A DNA stretch of 64,000 nt from Streptomyces paludis (GCF_003344965.1 NZ_CP031194.1:8122001-8186000), one strand, 5' to 3'. Shown: positions 38,862 to 48,800, counted from the first letter of the stretch. The notes: a model not told the origin generated them from the letters alone. Translations and numbers: made by a program.

Positions 38862-39884
38862 ATGGTCACCCTCGCCGATGTAGCTCAGCATGCCGGAGTC
38901 TCCGCCAGCACGGTGAGCTATGTCCTCAGCGGCAAGCGGTCGATCTCCGCCACCACGCGGGAACGTGTCGAGCGCAGTATCGAGCAGCTCGGCTACCACC
39001 CCAACGCCGGCGCCCGCGCGCTCGCCAGCAGCCGGTCGAACATCATCGCGCTGATGGTGCCGCTGCGCACCGACATGTACGTCCCGGTGATGATGGAGAT
39101 CGCCATCGCGGTCGCCACCACCGCCCGTACCTTCGGCTACGACGTCCTGCTGCTCACCGGCGAGGAGGGGCCCGCCGCCGTCCGCCGGATCGAGGGCAGC
39201 GCGCTCGCCGACGCGATGATCCTCATGGATGTCGAACTCCACGACGACCGGCTGCCGTTGCTGCGCGCCGGCCGGCGCCCCGCCGTCCTCATCGGGCTCC
39301 CCGCCGACACCACCGGACTCAGCTGTGTGGACCTCGACTTCGCCGCGGCCGGCGCCCGGTGCGCGGAGCATCTGGCCGGACTCGGCCACCGGGAGATCGC
39401 GGTCATCGGCGAGGCCCCCGGTGTCTACGAACGGCTGACCGGCTTCGCCGAACGCACCCTGAGCGGACTGCGCGAGCGCAGCGGCGAACTGGGCCTGCGG
39501 CTGCTGCACCGTCCCTGCGAGAGCGGCTACGCGGCCGTCTCCGCCACCGTCGGCCGGATATTCGACGAACGCCCCGGCACCACCGCCTTCGTGGTCCAGA
39601 ACGAGGCGGCCATCGACCCCCTGCTCTCCCTGCTGCGCCAGCACCGCAGGGCCGTTCCCGAGGACATCTCGGTGGTCGCCATCTGCCCGGACCAGGTGGC
39701 CGTGCAGGCGTCGGTCCCGCTCACCTCCGTCTCCGTACCGGCCCAGGAGATGGGGCGGCGCGCGGTGGAGCAGGTCGTCGCGAAGCTGGCGGGCCGCTCG
39801 GCCGACGAGGTGGTGCTGATCGCGCCGGAGCTGACCGTACGGGAGAGCGCGGGCCCCCGGTCCGTCGCCGGGGACCCGCTGTAG
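38862..39884 (+). CDS. LacI family transcriptional regulator (xyloglucan-type locus)
   Basis: A 340-residue LacI/GalR repressor. Helix-turn-helix and hinge are in about residues 1-60 (TLADVAQHAGVSASTVSYVL, ALASSRSN), then a sugar-sensing domain. GGAGAG precedes the ATG; a longer in-frame start at 38706 would cross its own operators. Two copies of TCGAAGCGCTTCGA lie just upstream and two more at 48962 and 49150 in front of the importer and GH3 genes, so it most likely controls the whole 38.8-52.1 kb locus and responds to a xyloglucan-derived sugar. Confidence 0.9.
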   Translation: MVTLADVAQHAGVSASTVSYVLSGKRSISATTRERVERSIEQLGYHPNAGARALASSRSNIIALMVPLRTDMYVPVMMEIAIAVATTARTFGYDVLLLTGEEGPAAVRRIEGSALADAMILMDVELHDDRLPLLRAGRRPAVLIGLPADTTGLSCVDLDFAAAGARCAEHLAGLGHREIAVIGEAPGVYERLTGFAERTLSGLRERSGELGLRLLHRPCESGYAAVSATVGRIFDERPGTTAFVVQNEAAIDPLLSLLRQHRRAVPEDISVVAICPDQVAVQASVPLTSVSVPAQEMGRRAVEQVVAKLAGRSADEVVLIAPELTVRESAGPRSVAGDPL

Positions 39885-39914
39885 AGCAGTGCGCGACCGG
39901 TCGCGGACGCGCGG

Positions 39915-40622
39915 TCAGCTGCTGGAGACGGAGAAGCTGTTCGTGACGTAGTCGAGCCCGCCGGAGGACGAGGTGATCTCGTACCCGAACTGGACGTCAC
40001 CGATGGTCACATTGCCCCACCAGCCCTTGGTGTCCTTGATCCACTTCAGGATCGGCAGCACATCGACCGTGCCCGAGGTGGAGTTCGAGGTGCGCAGGAA
40101 CGAGAACACCTCGTTGGAGCCGTTCGACCCCTTGTAGACGGTCCAGGTGTGACCGCCGAGGGTCAGTGTGCCCTGAGAGGTACCGAGCGGGCCGACCGCG
40201 CCCCGGTAGTTCACCCAGAGCATGATCTCGTAGTTGTAGTTGCTGTCCCAGATGTCGTACGACGTGTTGTAGGCGCCCGAGGACGGCACGGTCACGTTGT
40301 AGCTGCTCCTGAGGGAGGAGAGCGAGTTGAGCGGCTTCCCGACGATCTTCTTGGCGTTGGGGTACGACTTGATGCCGCCGGTGTTGGGGTGGTTGGCCCA
40401 TACCCCCCAGTTCGACGAGGAGTTGGCCCAGATGGTCTGCGAGCCGGCGCCCGAACCCCAGATGTTGTTGTAGAGGATGTAGTTGTCGGACGTGGTGTAG
40501 TTGCCCCACTGGTCCGACGAGGACCAGATGGCGGCCTGGGCGGGCGCGGCGGCGAACCCGACGAGCGCGGCGAACGCGACCACCGGGGCGAGCAGCAGCC
40601 TGCCCGGAGTACGGAGTTTCAT
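39915..40622 (-). CDS. Glycoside hydrolase family 12 endo-beta-1,4-glucanase / xyloglucanase, secreted
   Basis: A 235-residue secreted enzyme: a Sec signal peptide (cleavage after AQA, residue 30) and a single GH12 jelly-roll domain. The catalytic pair is Glu132 in NYEIMLWVN and Glu215 in QFGYEITSS. Aromatic residues lining the cleft (IWSSSDQWG, NIWGSG) are conserved. GH12 enzymes cut cellulose, mixed-linkage glucan or xyloglucan; the neighbouring GH74, GH42 and GH3 genes favour xyloglucan. No carbohydrate-binding module. GGAAGGGA precedes the start. It is about 110 bases downstream of the GH42 gene and may belong to the same transcript. Confidence 0.9.
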   Translation of the reverse strand: MKLRTPGRLLLAPVVAFAALVGFAAAPAQAAIWSSSDQWGNYTTSDNYILYNNIWGSGAGSQTIWANSSSNWGVWANHPNTGGIKSYPNAKKIVGKPLNSLSSLRSSYNVTVPSSGAYNTSYDIWDSNYNYEIMLWVNYRGAVGPLGTSQGTLTLGGHTWTVYKGSNGSNEVFSFLRTSNSTSGTVDVLPILKWIKDTKGWWGNVTIGDVQFGYEITSSSGGLDYVTNSFSVSSS

Positions 40623-40710
40623 GGCGTCCCTTCCATGGTGGGGGGATGTGGGGGTGGTGGGGGGTGGGTTGAGGGGGTGGAAGGCGCGGGACGGTTCGGC
40701 AGGTGTGACA

Positions 40711-40738
40711 GCGTGTGCGTTACGGCGTGTGCGTTACG
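40711..40738. repeat. 14-bp tandem duplication at the end of the GH42 gene
   Basis: GCGTGTGCGTTACG occurs twice in a row. The second copy contains the GH42 stop codon (TTA at 40734-40736 on this strand), so the duplication added a second potential stop just beyond it. It looks like a slippage event in noncoding DNA. Confidence 0.7.
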
Positions 40739-42707
40739 GTGTGACCTCCCGGAGCACGGCCACGCCGTACCGGTCCAGCTCCACCGGGCCGTCCACCGGC
40801 CGGTCGTCGAGCACCTCGTGGTACGCCCCGGGGACCGGGACGGTCACGGCCTTGGGACTGTGGTTCAGCAGGAACAGCAGTGCGCCCCGGCGCACCGCCT
40901 CGACCCCGGCGGGCAGCCCCTGGAGCGTGGGGGTGATCCCCGCGCCCTCCGCGATCCGGGCGAGCAGCCCGCGCAGCGCCTCGGGCTCGGGCAGCGTCGA
41001 CACGTACCAGGCGCGGCCGTCCCGTACCACCGCTGGGGAACCGGCCAGCTCCCCGCTGCGGTACGCGGCGACGCTCTCGCCGGTCGACAGCTCCAGCTCC
41101 TCCGACCAGAGGGAGGCGCGGAAGCCGTCGCACTCCACGCTCTCGCCGGCGTCCAGCGGCCACCACTCGTGGACCGTACGGATGCCGAACAGGTCGCGCA
41201 GCCGGCCGTCCATGCCGCCGGCCCGCACCCGGTCGTCCGGGTCGGCCACCCCGGTCAGGAACCCGGACACCAGGGTGCCCCCGTCCCGTACGTATCCGGT
41301 CAGGTTGGCGATCGCCGGGTCCCCGAGCAGATACAGATGCGGCACCACGACCAGCCGGTAGCCGCTCAGATCGTGGTCGGGGCGGGCGAAGTCGACCGGC
41401 AGGTTCGACTCCCAGAGCGCCCGGTGCCAGGCCCGTACGATCCCCGGGTACTCCAGACGCGACGAGGGCCGGCCGTCCTGCTGGTCCGCCCACCAGGAGT
41501 CCCAGTCGTGCAGGACGGCGATCTCCGCCTTTACCTGACTGCCCGTCACTTCCGGGCTCAGCCGGGCCAGATCGGCGCCGATCCGCTTGATCTCCTGGAA
41601 GGTACGGCCCTCCTCGCCCGCGTGGGTCAGCATCCCGGAGTGGAACTTCTCGGCGCCCTGGCGGGACTGGCGCCACTGGAAGTAGCACACCGCGTCGGCG
41701 CCGCGGGCCACCGACTGGAGCGACCAGAGCCGGTTCAGCCCGCGCGGCTTCGGGTGGTTGACCCCCCGCCAGTTGACCGGACCGGCCGCCTGCTCCATCA
41801 GCACCCAGGGACCACGCGCCTGGGAGCGCGTCATGTCCCCGAGCATCGCGTTGTACTGGCCGCCCAGCGGGTCCTTCGGATCCGGATAGATGTCGACGGA
41901 GACGACATCCTCCTCCTCGGCCCACCGCCAGGCGTCCTGCCCCGACCACAACGGCATGAAATTGCTGGTCACCGGGGTGTCCGGGGTGTGCCTCAGCACA
42001 ATGTCCCGCTCCGCCGCGTAACACTCCAGCAGCGCGTCCGAGGTGAAGCGCCGGAAGTCCAGCACCTGCCCCGGATTCCGCATGTACTGCGCGCGCCGGG
42101 GCGGGATGATCTCCTCCCAGCGGTCGTAGCGCTGGCTCCAGAAGGCCGTGCCCCAGGACTCGTTGAGCGCGTCGAGCGAGCCGTGCCGCTCCCGCAGCCA
42201 GCGGCGGAAGTGCTCGGCCGTCCCGTCGCACCAGCAGTGGGTGCAGTACTCGTTGTTGATGTGCCACATCCGCAGCGCCGGATGGCCGGCGTAGCGCAGC
42301 GCGAGATCCTCGGTGAGCGCCGCCGCGTACCGGCGGTAGACCGGTGAGCTGGGGCAGAACTGCTGGCGCGAGCCCCACCACACCGTGCGCCCGTCCTCGT
42401 CGCGCGGCAGTGTCTCCGGATGGCGCGCGCCCAGCCACGGCGGGGGAGAGGCGGTCGGGGTGGCCAGCACCACCCCGATACCGGCGCCGGCCATCAGCTC
42501 CATCAGCCGGTCGAGCCAGCCGAAGTCCCTTGCCCCTGGACGGGGTTCGATCCGCGCCCAGGAGAACACCCCGAGGGTGACGGAGTTGACCCCGGCCTCC
42601 CGCATCAGCCGTACGTCCTCGGGCCAGACCTCCTCCGGCCACTGCTCGGGGTTGTAGTCGCCGCCGAAGAGCACCCGGCCGCGGGTGGAGTCGTTCAGGG
42701 AGCGCAT
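40734..42707 (-). CDS. Glycoside hydrolase family 42 beta-galactosidase
   Basis: A 657-residue GH42 enzyme. The TIM barrel has the acid/base Glu153 (INNEYCTHC) and nucleophile Glu305 (VLMEQAAG); Cys118, Cys155, Cys158 and Cys160 form the zinc cluster seen in thermophile homologues. A trimerisation domain and a C-terminal beta-domain follow. No signal peptide, so it acts inside the cell, probably removing the galactose that caps xyloglucan side chains, or acting on other galactosides. The ATG overlaps the GH74 stop (TGATG), so the two are translated together. Confidence 0.92.
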   Translation of the reverse strand: MRSLNDSTRGRVLFGGDYNPEQWPEEVWPEDVRLMREAGVNSVTLGVFSWARIEPRPGARDFGWLDRLMELMAGAGIGVVLATPTASPPPWLGARHPETLPRDEDGRTVWWGSRQQFCPSSPVYRRYAAALTEDLALRYAGHPALRMWHINNEYCTHCWCDGTAEHFRRWLRERHGSLDALNESWGTAFWSQRYDRWEEIIPPRRAQYMRNPGQVLDFRRFTSDALLECYAAERDIVLRHTPDTPVTSNFMPLWSGQDAWRWAEEEDVVSVDIYPDPKDPLGGQYNAMLGDMTRSQARGPWVLMEQAAGPVNWRGVNHPKPRGLNRLWSLQSVARGADAVCYFQWRQSRQGAEKFHSGMLTHAGEEGRTFQEIKRIGADLARLSPEVTGSQVKAEIAVLHDWDSWWADQQDGRPSSRLEYPGIVRAWHRALWESNLPVDFARPDHDLSGYRLVVVPHLYLLGDPAIANLTGYVRDGGTLVSGFLTGVADPDDRVRAGGMDGRLRDLFGIRTVHEWWPLDAGESVECDGFRASLWSEELELSTGESVAAYRSGELAGSPAVVRDGRAWYVSTLPEPEALRGLLARIAEGAGITPTLQGLPAGVEAVRRGALLFLLNHSPKAVTVPVPGAYHEVLDDRPVDGPVELDRYGVAVLREVTP

Positions 42708-44932
42708 CAGGCGGGGTCTCCGTACTGGATGCCCCGGCCGTTGGTGCCGAGGTAGACACGGCCGTACACCCGCGGGTCGCCGGTGATCGTCTCGCCGGTC
42801 CAGCCCCACTGGTGGGCGTCGTCGTTGATCCGCGTCCAGCTCCCGCCCGTGTCGACCGAGCGGTACACCCCGATGAAGTTCTCGGTCGCGCCGGTCTGGT
42901 AGATCGCCGGATAGGAGGCACCGGCCGCCGCCCGGCCGAAGCCGAGGGCGTACGAGCCCCAGCAACTGGTCACCTTCGTGAACGACGTACCGCCGTCGGT
43001 CGAGCGGTACAGCCCGTTCCACTTCGCCGAGAGCCAGAGGTCACCGGTGCGCTCCGGCGCCGCCGCGATCCGGAACTGGCTGTCGCCCGCGGGCAGCGAT
43101 CCCGCGCCGCGCACAAAGGTGGCGCCCGCGTCGGTGGAGCGGTACACCGCCCCGCCGTCCGTGTCGTACACATAGAAGCGCCGCGCGTCGAGCGGGTCGG
43201 CGACCGGTGTGCCGCCCCGGGGGAAGGTGGTCACCTCGCTCCAGCTCGCGCCGTTGTTCGTGGAGCGGAAGCCCGGGTGCTTGGTGCCGTCCCAGTGGAT
43301 GAACGACCACAGCAGCGTCGAGCCGTCGGCGCTCACCGCGATCGGCCCGGGGGCGCTGTTGGCGATCGACGGCTGGGCGGCGAAGGGCGCCCAGGTCTGG
43401 CCGCCGTTCGTCGAGTACGCGCCGTTGCCCTGGTCGCCCCAGCCGGAGCGCACCACGTACGTGGGCCTGAGCGCGGCGATGGCCAGCCCGGTGGCCGAGC
43501 CGAAGACCGGGTTGGTGGCCATGCCCCGGGACGGCGAGACCGTCAGCGAGTCGTGGTACATCACCCCGATATCGCCCAGCCCGCTGAGGAGTTGGGCGCC
43601 CCCGGCGGGCGGCGCGATGAGCTGGCGGACCGCCGACTCCTCCAGACCGCGGATCTCCGGCGCCCAGCGCACCAGGTCGCGGGTGCCGTAGAGGGTGGCG
43701 CCCGTCCCGAAGACGATGTGCCGCGAGTCGAACGGGTCGAGCGCGACGGCCTGGATCCACCAGCCGAACTTCGCGGTGCCGCCCCAGTTGAGATACGGCG
43801 TCTCCCGTACGTCGAGCGTCGCCGTGTCCTTGAGCGAGGTCCAGCTCGCACCGCCGTTGGTGGACCGGTAGAGCGTGTCGACCGGACCCCAGCGGTTGTT
43901 GGTGGACACCACGACCGTACCGGAGACCCGCGGGTCCACGGCCACCCCGCCGTAGGCGAAGGAATCACCGCCCGACGGCCGGACCGGTGTGATGTCCGTC
44001 CACACACCGGTGGCGGTGTTGAACCGGCGCACCGACCCGTCGCTCTGGTTGTTGGGCCCCGATGTGTTCGCGTACGTCACGTACAGGGAGAGGGTGCCCG
44101 CGTCGTACGCGGCCCTGATCGGCACCTGCGCGGCCGCACCGGACGGCTGGCCGGGGACGGCGCTCCAGTTCACCCCGTCGGTCGTCCGGTAGAGCGCGCT
44201 GCCGCCGTCCCCCCACCCCGCGTACACCGCGCGCCCGGCGGCCACCAGGAAGGTGATGCCCTGGCCCGAGGAGTTCACCGACGCGGGGAACGAGGCGGCC
44301 GACCAGGTGGCCCCCCGGTCCGCCGACCTCAGCAGCCCGTTGTGACGGGTCCCGAGGAAGAGCACATCGCTGCTGAACGGGGAGACCAGCAGCCGCTCCC
44401 CGGCGCCGCGCCCGTCCTCGTTGGCGCCGAGCTTCACCGTCAGATCGGTCCGGCTCCAGGTGGCGCCCCGGTCCGTGGAGCGCAGGACGGCGCCGTTGCC
44501 CGCCCAGGACTGGGTGTAGGCGCCGAGCGCGAGATACAGCCGGTCCGGCTGGCCCGGGTCGACGGCGATGGCCTCGACGCCCAGCAGGTTGTAGTCGTCC
44601 CAGCCGAGATGGTCGGTGAGCGGCGTCCACCGCTGCAGTCCGTCGTCCCAGCGGTACGCCCCGCCGATGTCGGTACGGGCGTAGGCGAGGCCCCTCACGG
44701 CGGGGTGGAAGAGCACCCCGGTGATGAAGCCCGTACCGCCGATGGCCGCCGTGCGCCAGGTGTACGCCTGCGCGGCGGCGGCCCCGGCGGCCGTGCCGGC
44801 CGGGGCCTTCGGCCGGGGCGCGGCGAGCGCGGGGGTGCCGGTCAGGGCGAGGGCCGCGGCGGCCGCCGAGGCCGTGGTGAGCACCGTACGTCTGCGGGGT
44901 CCGTGCGCGTCGTCGGACACGGTGTGCGACAT
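42707..44932 (-). CDS. Glycoside hydrolase family 74 xyloglucanase, secreted
   Basis: A 741-residue secreted endo-xyloglucanase. A twin-arginine-like signal peptide (PRRRTVL ... TPALA, about 1-38) precedes two seven-bladed propellers. Catalytic aspartates are Asp88 in RTDIGGAYRW and one near 454 in GLGDIGV. Many Asp-box repeats (STDRGATW, STNGGASW, STDGGTSF) mark the blades. Unlike many streptomycete GH74 enzymes it has no C-terminal carbohydrate-binding module. It cuts the xyloglucan backbone outside the cell. GGAAGG precedes the ATG. It shares an operon with GH42, probably behind the importer genes. Confidence 0.92.
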   Translation of the reverse strand: MSHTVSDDAHGPRRRTVLTTASAAAAALALTGTPALAAPRPKAPAGTAAGAAAAQAYTWRTAAIGGTGFITGVLFHPAVRGLAYARTDIGGAYRWDDGLQRWTPLTDHLGWDDYNLLGVEAIAVDPGQPDRLYLALGAYTQSWAGNGAVLRSTDRGATWSRTDLTVKLGANEDGRGAGERLLVSPFSSDVLFLGTRHNGLLRSADRGATWSAASFPASVNSSGQGITFLVAAGRAVYAGWGDGGSALYRTTDGVNWSAVPGQPSGAAAQVPIRAAYDAGTLSLYVTYANTSGPNNQSDGSVRRFNTATGVWTDITPVRPSGGDSFAYGGVAVDPRVSGTVVVSTNNRWGPVDTLYRSTNGGASWTSLKDTATLDVRETPYLNWGGTAKFGWWIQAVALDPFDSRHIVFGTGATLYGTRDLVRWAPEIRGLEESAVRQLIAPPAGGAQLLSGLGDIGVMYHDSLTVSPSRGMATNPVFGSATGLAIAALRPTYVVRSGWGDQGNGAYSTNGGQTWAPFAAQPSIANSAPGPIAVSADGSTLLWSFIHWDGTKHPGFRSTNNGASWSEVTTFPRGGTPVADPLDARRFYVYDTDGGAVYRSTDAGATFVRGAGSLPAGDSQFRIAAAPERTGDLWLSAKWNGLYRSTDGGTSFTKVTSCWGSYALGFGRAAAGASYPAIYQTGATENFIGVYRSVDTGGSWTRINDDAHQWGWTGETITGDPRVYGRVYLGTNGRGIQYGDPA

Positions 44933-45008
44933 GACGTCACCTTCCGTCGTGGGGGAGGGGCATGGGGGGAGTGCGTGCGGGGCACCCGGTCAATTCGCCC
45001 GGACCTCG

Positions 45009-45974
45009 TCAGCCCTTGACCGCGCCGGTGAGCATTCCCTTCTTGAAGTGTTTCTGTACGAACGGGGACAGCACGGCGACCGGGAGGAGCGCCATCACCA
45101 TCACCGCCATCTGCACGGCCAGTTGGGAGAGCTGGCCCGCCTTGATCGCCTGGCCGAGACCGACCGGCGGTTCCTGCTTCTGGACGAGCTGGATCATGAC
45201 GTTCTGGAGCGGCATCATGTCCTGGTCGCTGAGGTAGAGGGACGCGTTGAACCACGCGCTCCAGTACCCCACCGCGTAGAAGAGTGTGATCACCGCGATC
45301 ACCGCGCGCGACAGCGGCAGCACGATCGTCCACAGAATGCGCAGATCGCCCGCGCCGTCGATCCGCGCGCTGTCGGTGAGTTCCGGGGAGATGCCCATGA
45401 AGAAGCCGCGCAGCACCAGGATGTTGAACACACTGACCGCGCTCGGCAGGATCAGCGCGAGATAGGTGTCCGTCAGGCCCAGCGTCTGCACCAGCAGATA
45501 CGTGGGGATCAGGCCCGCGCCGAAGAACATCGTGGCGAGCAGCAGCATCAGCATCCAGCGGTGCCCCAGCGTCCCGGAGCGGGAGAGCCCGTAGGCGCCG
45601 AGCACCGACACCGTCATCGAGAAGGCCGTGCCGACCAGGGTGACCCCCACACTGATCAGCGCGGCGCGGGTGACCTGGCCGCCGCTGAGCAGCTCCTGGT
45701 ACGCGATGAACGTGATCCCGCGCGGGATCAGCACGAGCCCGCCCGCCTCCTGGATGGTCTGCTTGCTGGAGAGGCTGGTGACCACCACGATCCACAGCGG
45801 GAAGAGCACCGCCAGACAGGCCACGGCCAGCACGACACCTTTGCCCGCGAGCCCGGCCCTGCTGGGCTTCTCCTCCCACACGGGCCGGGGCTCCGCCGCC
45901 CACAGGGCGGTCAGGGCCGCCGCCCGGGGGCGCGCGGCGGCAGGCTTCGCCGGGGGCGTGGTCAGTGTGCTCAC
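45009..45974 (-). CDS. Carbohydrate ABC transporter permease (CUT1, YtcP/LplC type)
   Basis: A 321-residue permease with six helices and EAA loop TDSARIDGAGDLRI. The GTG start at 45974 overlaps the stop of the previous permease (GTGA). It pairs with the LplB-type permease upstream. The long variant with MMPLQNVMIQL near the end is typical of importers with large LplA-type binding proteins, used for oligosaccharides of plant walls. No ATPase gene is adjacent. Confidence 0.9.
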   Translation of the reverse strand: MSTLTTPPAKPAAARPRAAALTALWAAEPRPVWEEKPSRAGLAGKGVVLAVACLAVLFPLWIVVVTSLSSKQTIQEAGGLVLIPRGITFIAYQELLSGGQVTRAALISVGVTLVGTAFSMTVSVLGAYGLSRSGTLGHRWMLMLLLATMFFGAGLIPTYLLVQTLGLTDTYLALILPSAVSVFNILVLRGFFMGISPELTDSARIDGAGDLRILWTIVLPLSRAVIAVITLFYAVGYWSAWFNASLYLSDQDMMPLQNVMIQLVQKQEPPVGLGQAIKAGQLSQLAVQMAVMVMALLPVAVLSPFVQKHFKKGMLTGAVKG

Positions 45975-47110
45975 TTCTTGTACACCCCCTGCTCGCCCAT
46001 CAGATGGGCGATCTTGTTGGCGGCGAGGACCAGCCCGAGGCTGACCACGCCCTTCACGATGCCGGCCGCCGCCGCGTAGCTGAAGTCCTGGTTGCGCACA
46101 CCGTTCCACCACACGTACGTGTCGAGGACCTCGGCCGCGCCGGGGCCGACCGCGTCCCGCTGGAGCAGGATCTGCTCGAACCCGACGGTCAGCGCGTCCC
46201 CGACACGCAGCACCAGCAGCAGCGCGATGACCGGCCGCAGCGCGGGCAGCGTCACATGCCACATCCGGCGCCAGCGGTTCGCGCCGTCCATCGCGGCGGC
46301 CTCGTACAGATCGGGGCTGACCGAGGTGAGCGCGGCGAGGAAGACGATGATGCCCCAGCCCGCGTCCTTCCAGACACCCTCGAAGGTGACCAGGAACTTG
46401 AAGACCTCCGGGTCGGTCATCAGGTCGAAACCCTCGTAACCGCGCTGCCGCAGGGTCTGCGCGATGATGCCCGCGCCCCCGAGGATCTGCTGGAAGACGG
46501 TGATGACCAGCACCCACGAGAAGAAGTGCGGCAGATAGAGCACGGCCTGCGCGAAGGCCCGCACCCGGGGCCTGAGCACACTGTTGATGAGCAGCGCGAG
46601 CAGGATCGGGATCGGGAAGAACAGCACCAGCTGGATGATGAAGAGCACCAGGGTGTTGGTCACCGCGTCCCAGAACGCGGAGTCGCCGAAGACCCGCTGG
46701 AACTGCTCCACACCGACCCACGGCGACTCCAGGATGGAGATCACACCGTTGTCGCTGATGTACGGGTCGTAGTCCTGGAAGGCGACCACATTGCCCAGGA
46801 TCGGCAGGTAGTTGAAGACCAGGACGAGCAGCACGACCGGCAGGGTCATCAGGATGAGGACGCGGTCGCGCCTCAGCCGCACCCGCAGCGGGATCCGGCC
46901 GGCGTCCGAGGCGGCCTTGGCGTTCGCCGTCCCGCCGGGCGCGCCCCGGCCGGTCCGCCGGGCCGCGCGGGCCCGGGGGACCCGTACCGTACGGCCGTCC
47001 CCCGGATCCGGACCGGTGCCGTCGGCGCCGCCGCTCGTGTCGCTTTTGTCGCTCTTGGCGTTCTTGCCATCAGGTGTCCGGGCAGTCCCGGGCGCGGTGC
47101 TGTGCGGCAC
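45971..47110 (-). CDS. Carbohydrate ABC transporter permease (CUT1, LplB type)
   Basis: A 379-residue permease. A long Arg/Gly/Asp-rich cytoplasmic head (about 1-85) precedes six helices; EAA loop LYEAAAMDGANRWRR. The GTG start at 47110 is four bases after the stop of the binding-protein gene, with AGGGG upstream; a longer in-frame ORF reaching 47242 overlaps that gene and is not credible. It forms the channel with the next permease. Confidence 0.88.
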   Translation of the reverse strand: MPHSTAPGTARTPDGKNAKSDKSDTSGGADGTGPDPGDGRTVRVPRARAARRTGRGAPGGTANAKAASDAGRIPLRVRLRRDRVLILMTLPVVLLVLVFNYLPILGNVVAFQDYDPYISDNGVISILESPWVGVEQFQRVFGDSAFWDAVTNTLVLFIIQLVLFFPIPILLALLINSVLRPRVRAFAQAVLYLPHFFSWVLVITVFQQILGGAGIIAQTLRQRGYEGFDLMTDPEVFKFLVTFEGVWKDAGWGIIVFLAALTSVSPDLYEAAAMDGANRWRRMWHVTLPALRPVIALLLVLRVGDALTVGFEQILLQRDAVGPGAAEVLDTYVWWNGVRNQDFSYAAAAGIVKGVVSLGLVLAANKIAHLMGEQGVYKK

Positions 47111-47114
47111 TCCG

Positions 47115-48800
47115 TCACCCCTGCGGCGCGTTGTCGTCCAGCAGCTTGCGGTACCACTCGCGCAGCTTGTCGCCACCGCCGGCGCGCCAGTCGCTGACGG
47201 CCTGCTGCACATCGCTGATCTTCTTCCGGCCGCGCACCACATCGTCCTCCAACTGCTCGAAGTCGTTGGCGAGATTGGTGTAGCGGGCCGGCTCGACGAT
47301 CTGGAGCCCGTAGAAGGACGACTTCTTGGTGAAGGCGCCCATCCGCTGCTGCCACTCCACCTGCGCCTTGGCGATCTCGGGCAGGTCGGGGTGGGCGATG
47401 GTGGGGGGCGGGCCGTCGAGCATCACATAGGCGTTGATGACCTCGTTGTTGCCCTTGTCGTTCTTCACGGGCAGCCCGTTCTCGACGGTGTAGTGCACGC
47501 CCTCCTCACCGTAGTTCGTGAGCATGTACTCCTTGGTGCCGTACGGCGCGGCCGTCACATTGGCGGCGGCCAGCGCGTCCCGGACCACCGCCTCCGACGC
47601 CTTCTTGCTGATGAACGACCAGATGTTGGCGGGCGATCCGGCCCACAGCGCCGGGTCACCGCCGTCGTGGCCGAAGATGTCCATGCCCCAGATCACCACA
47701 CCGGTCTTCTGCGCGGCCTGCTCGGCGGTCTTCGCGTACCAGTGGGAGATGTCCTGGTTGTAGATCAGGGTCTCGCCGGAGGTGAAGCGCAGCGCCGGGT
47801 CGCCCTGGGTCTTGCCCGCCTTGGCGTCCGGGTGGACCACCCCGGCCGCGTACAGCTTGCGGGTCCACTCCAGCGCTTCGAGATACGCGTCGGTCTCGAT
47901 CCGGTAGACCAGCTTGCCGTCGGTCATGTTCCAGCCGAGCGGCTTCTCCTGGCCGGAGAGCACCCCGAAGATGTTGAACGCCGTCCACTTCATGTCGTCG
48001 CACGCCCAGCGCTTGGCCTTGGCGTTGGTGATGTCCTTCGCCAGTGCCAGGAACGCGTCCGCCGAGGTGGGGAGTTGGTACCCCTCCTTGTCGAAGACGT
48101 CCTTGCGGTAGAACGGCACGATGTTGGGCACCCACGCCGCGGGCATCGGGATGCCGAGCAGCTTGCCGCCGAAGAGGGAGCGCTGCCAGGCGTCGGTGGG
48201 GATCGCCGCGAGGTTCGGGTACTCCTTGACCTTGTCACCGGCGAGATACGGCCCGAGATCGGCGAACTTGCTGATGACGGCCGACGGGATCTTGCCGCCC
48301 ATGTTCCAGTTCGGGATCACGACCATGTCGGGGATCTCGCTGGAGGCCAGCACCGCGCCGAGCTTCTGGTCGTAGGTGTTGCCGTCCTGGTTCTGGAAGA
48401 CGATATCGGCGCCGATGGCCTTGTTCATCGCCGTGTAGTACGGGTTCTGGCTCTTCGGCGGCGACCCCCAGAACGGCGCCATCACCTTCACCGTGCCGCC
48501 CTTGCCGAGCGGGGTGGGCACCGACGCCTTCAGCTCCGCCATGTTGAGCGGCTGGGTGAAGCCGAGGGAGGAGCCGTTCTTGGACGGGATGTCGGGGGTG
48601 ACGACGTTCTGTGCCACGAAGGTGGGCAGCAGCTTCTTCGCGTCCTTGCCGGAGGTGGTGCCCCCCTTGTTGGTGCTCCCCGAGGAGCCGCCGCCGCACG
48701 CGGTGAGGAGCGGTGTCCCGCCGGCCACCGCCGCGGCGGCGATAGCCGTGGAGGCGAGGAAGCTTCTCCGGCTGGGGACGGAGGCGGACTTCGGCGTCAT
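47115..48800 (-). CDS. ABC transporter oligosaccharide-binding lipoprotein (LplA type)
   Basis: A 561-residue lipoprotein. The signal has twin arginines (SRRSFLAS) and a lipobox LTAC with Cys35, so it may be exported folded by the Tat route. The large size (usual family 1 proteins are 400-450 residues) fits the LplA group that binds larger oligosaccharides. First gene of the importer operon, with GAAGGG before the ATG and an operator of the second LacI type (48962-48975) upstream. With GH74, GH12, GH42 and GH3 around it, xyloglucan oligosaccharides are the likely cargo. Confidence 0.9.
   Translation of the reverse strand: MTPKSASVPSRRSFLASTAIAAAAVAGGTPLLTACGGGSSGSTNKGGTTSGKDAKKLLPTFVAQNVVTPDIPSKNGSSLGFTQPLNMAELKASVPTPLGKGGTVKVMAPFWGSPPKSQNPYYTAMNKAIGADIVFQNQDGNTYDQKLGAVLASSEIPDMVVIPNWNMGGKIPSAVISKFADLGPYLAGDKVKEYPNLAAIPTDAWQRSLFGGKLLGIPMPAAWVPNIVPFYRKDVFDKEGYQLPTSADAFLALAKDITNAKAKRWACDDMKWTAFNIFGVLSGQEKPLGWNMTDGKLVYRIETDAYLEALEWTRKLYAAGVVHPDAKAGKTQGDPALRFTSGETLIYNQDISHWYAKTAEQAAQKTGVVIWGMDIFGHDGGDPALWAGSPANIWSFISKKASEAVVRDALAAANVTAAPYGTKEYMLTNYGEEGVHYTVENGLPVKNDKGNNEVINAYVMLDGPPPTIAHPDLPEIAKAQVEWQQRMGAFTKKSSFYGLQIVEPARYTNLANDFEQLEDDVVRGRKKISDVQQAVSDWRAGGGDKLREWYRKLLDDNAPQG

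Noticed and set aside
40711..40738. Start of a CRISPR-like or regulatory repeat array
   Set aside because: Only two directly adjacent 14-bp copies with no spacers; best explained as replication slippage.
45009..46721. Reading the MalG-type permease as a 570-residue protein
   Set aside because: The upstream part lies in a wrong frame of the LplB-type permease gene; the GTG at 45974 with a GTGA overlap gives a normal-sized permease.
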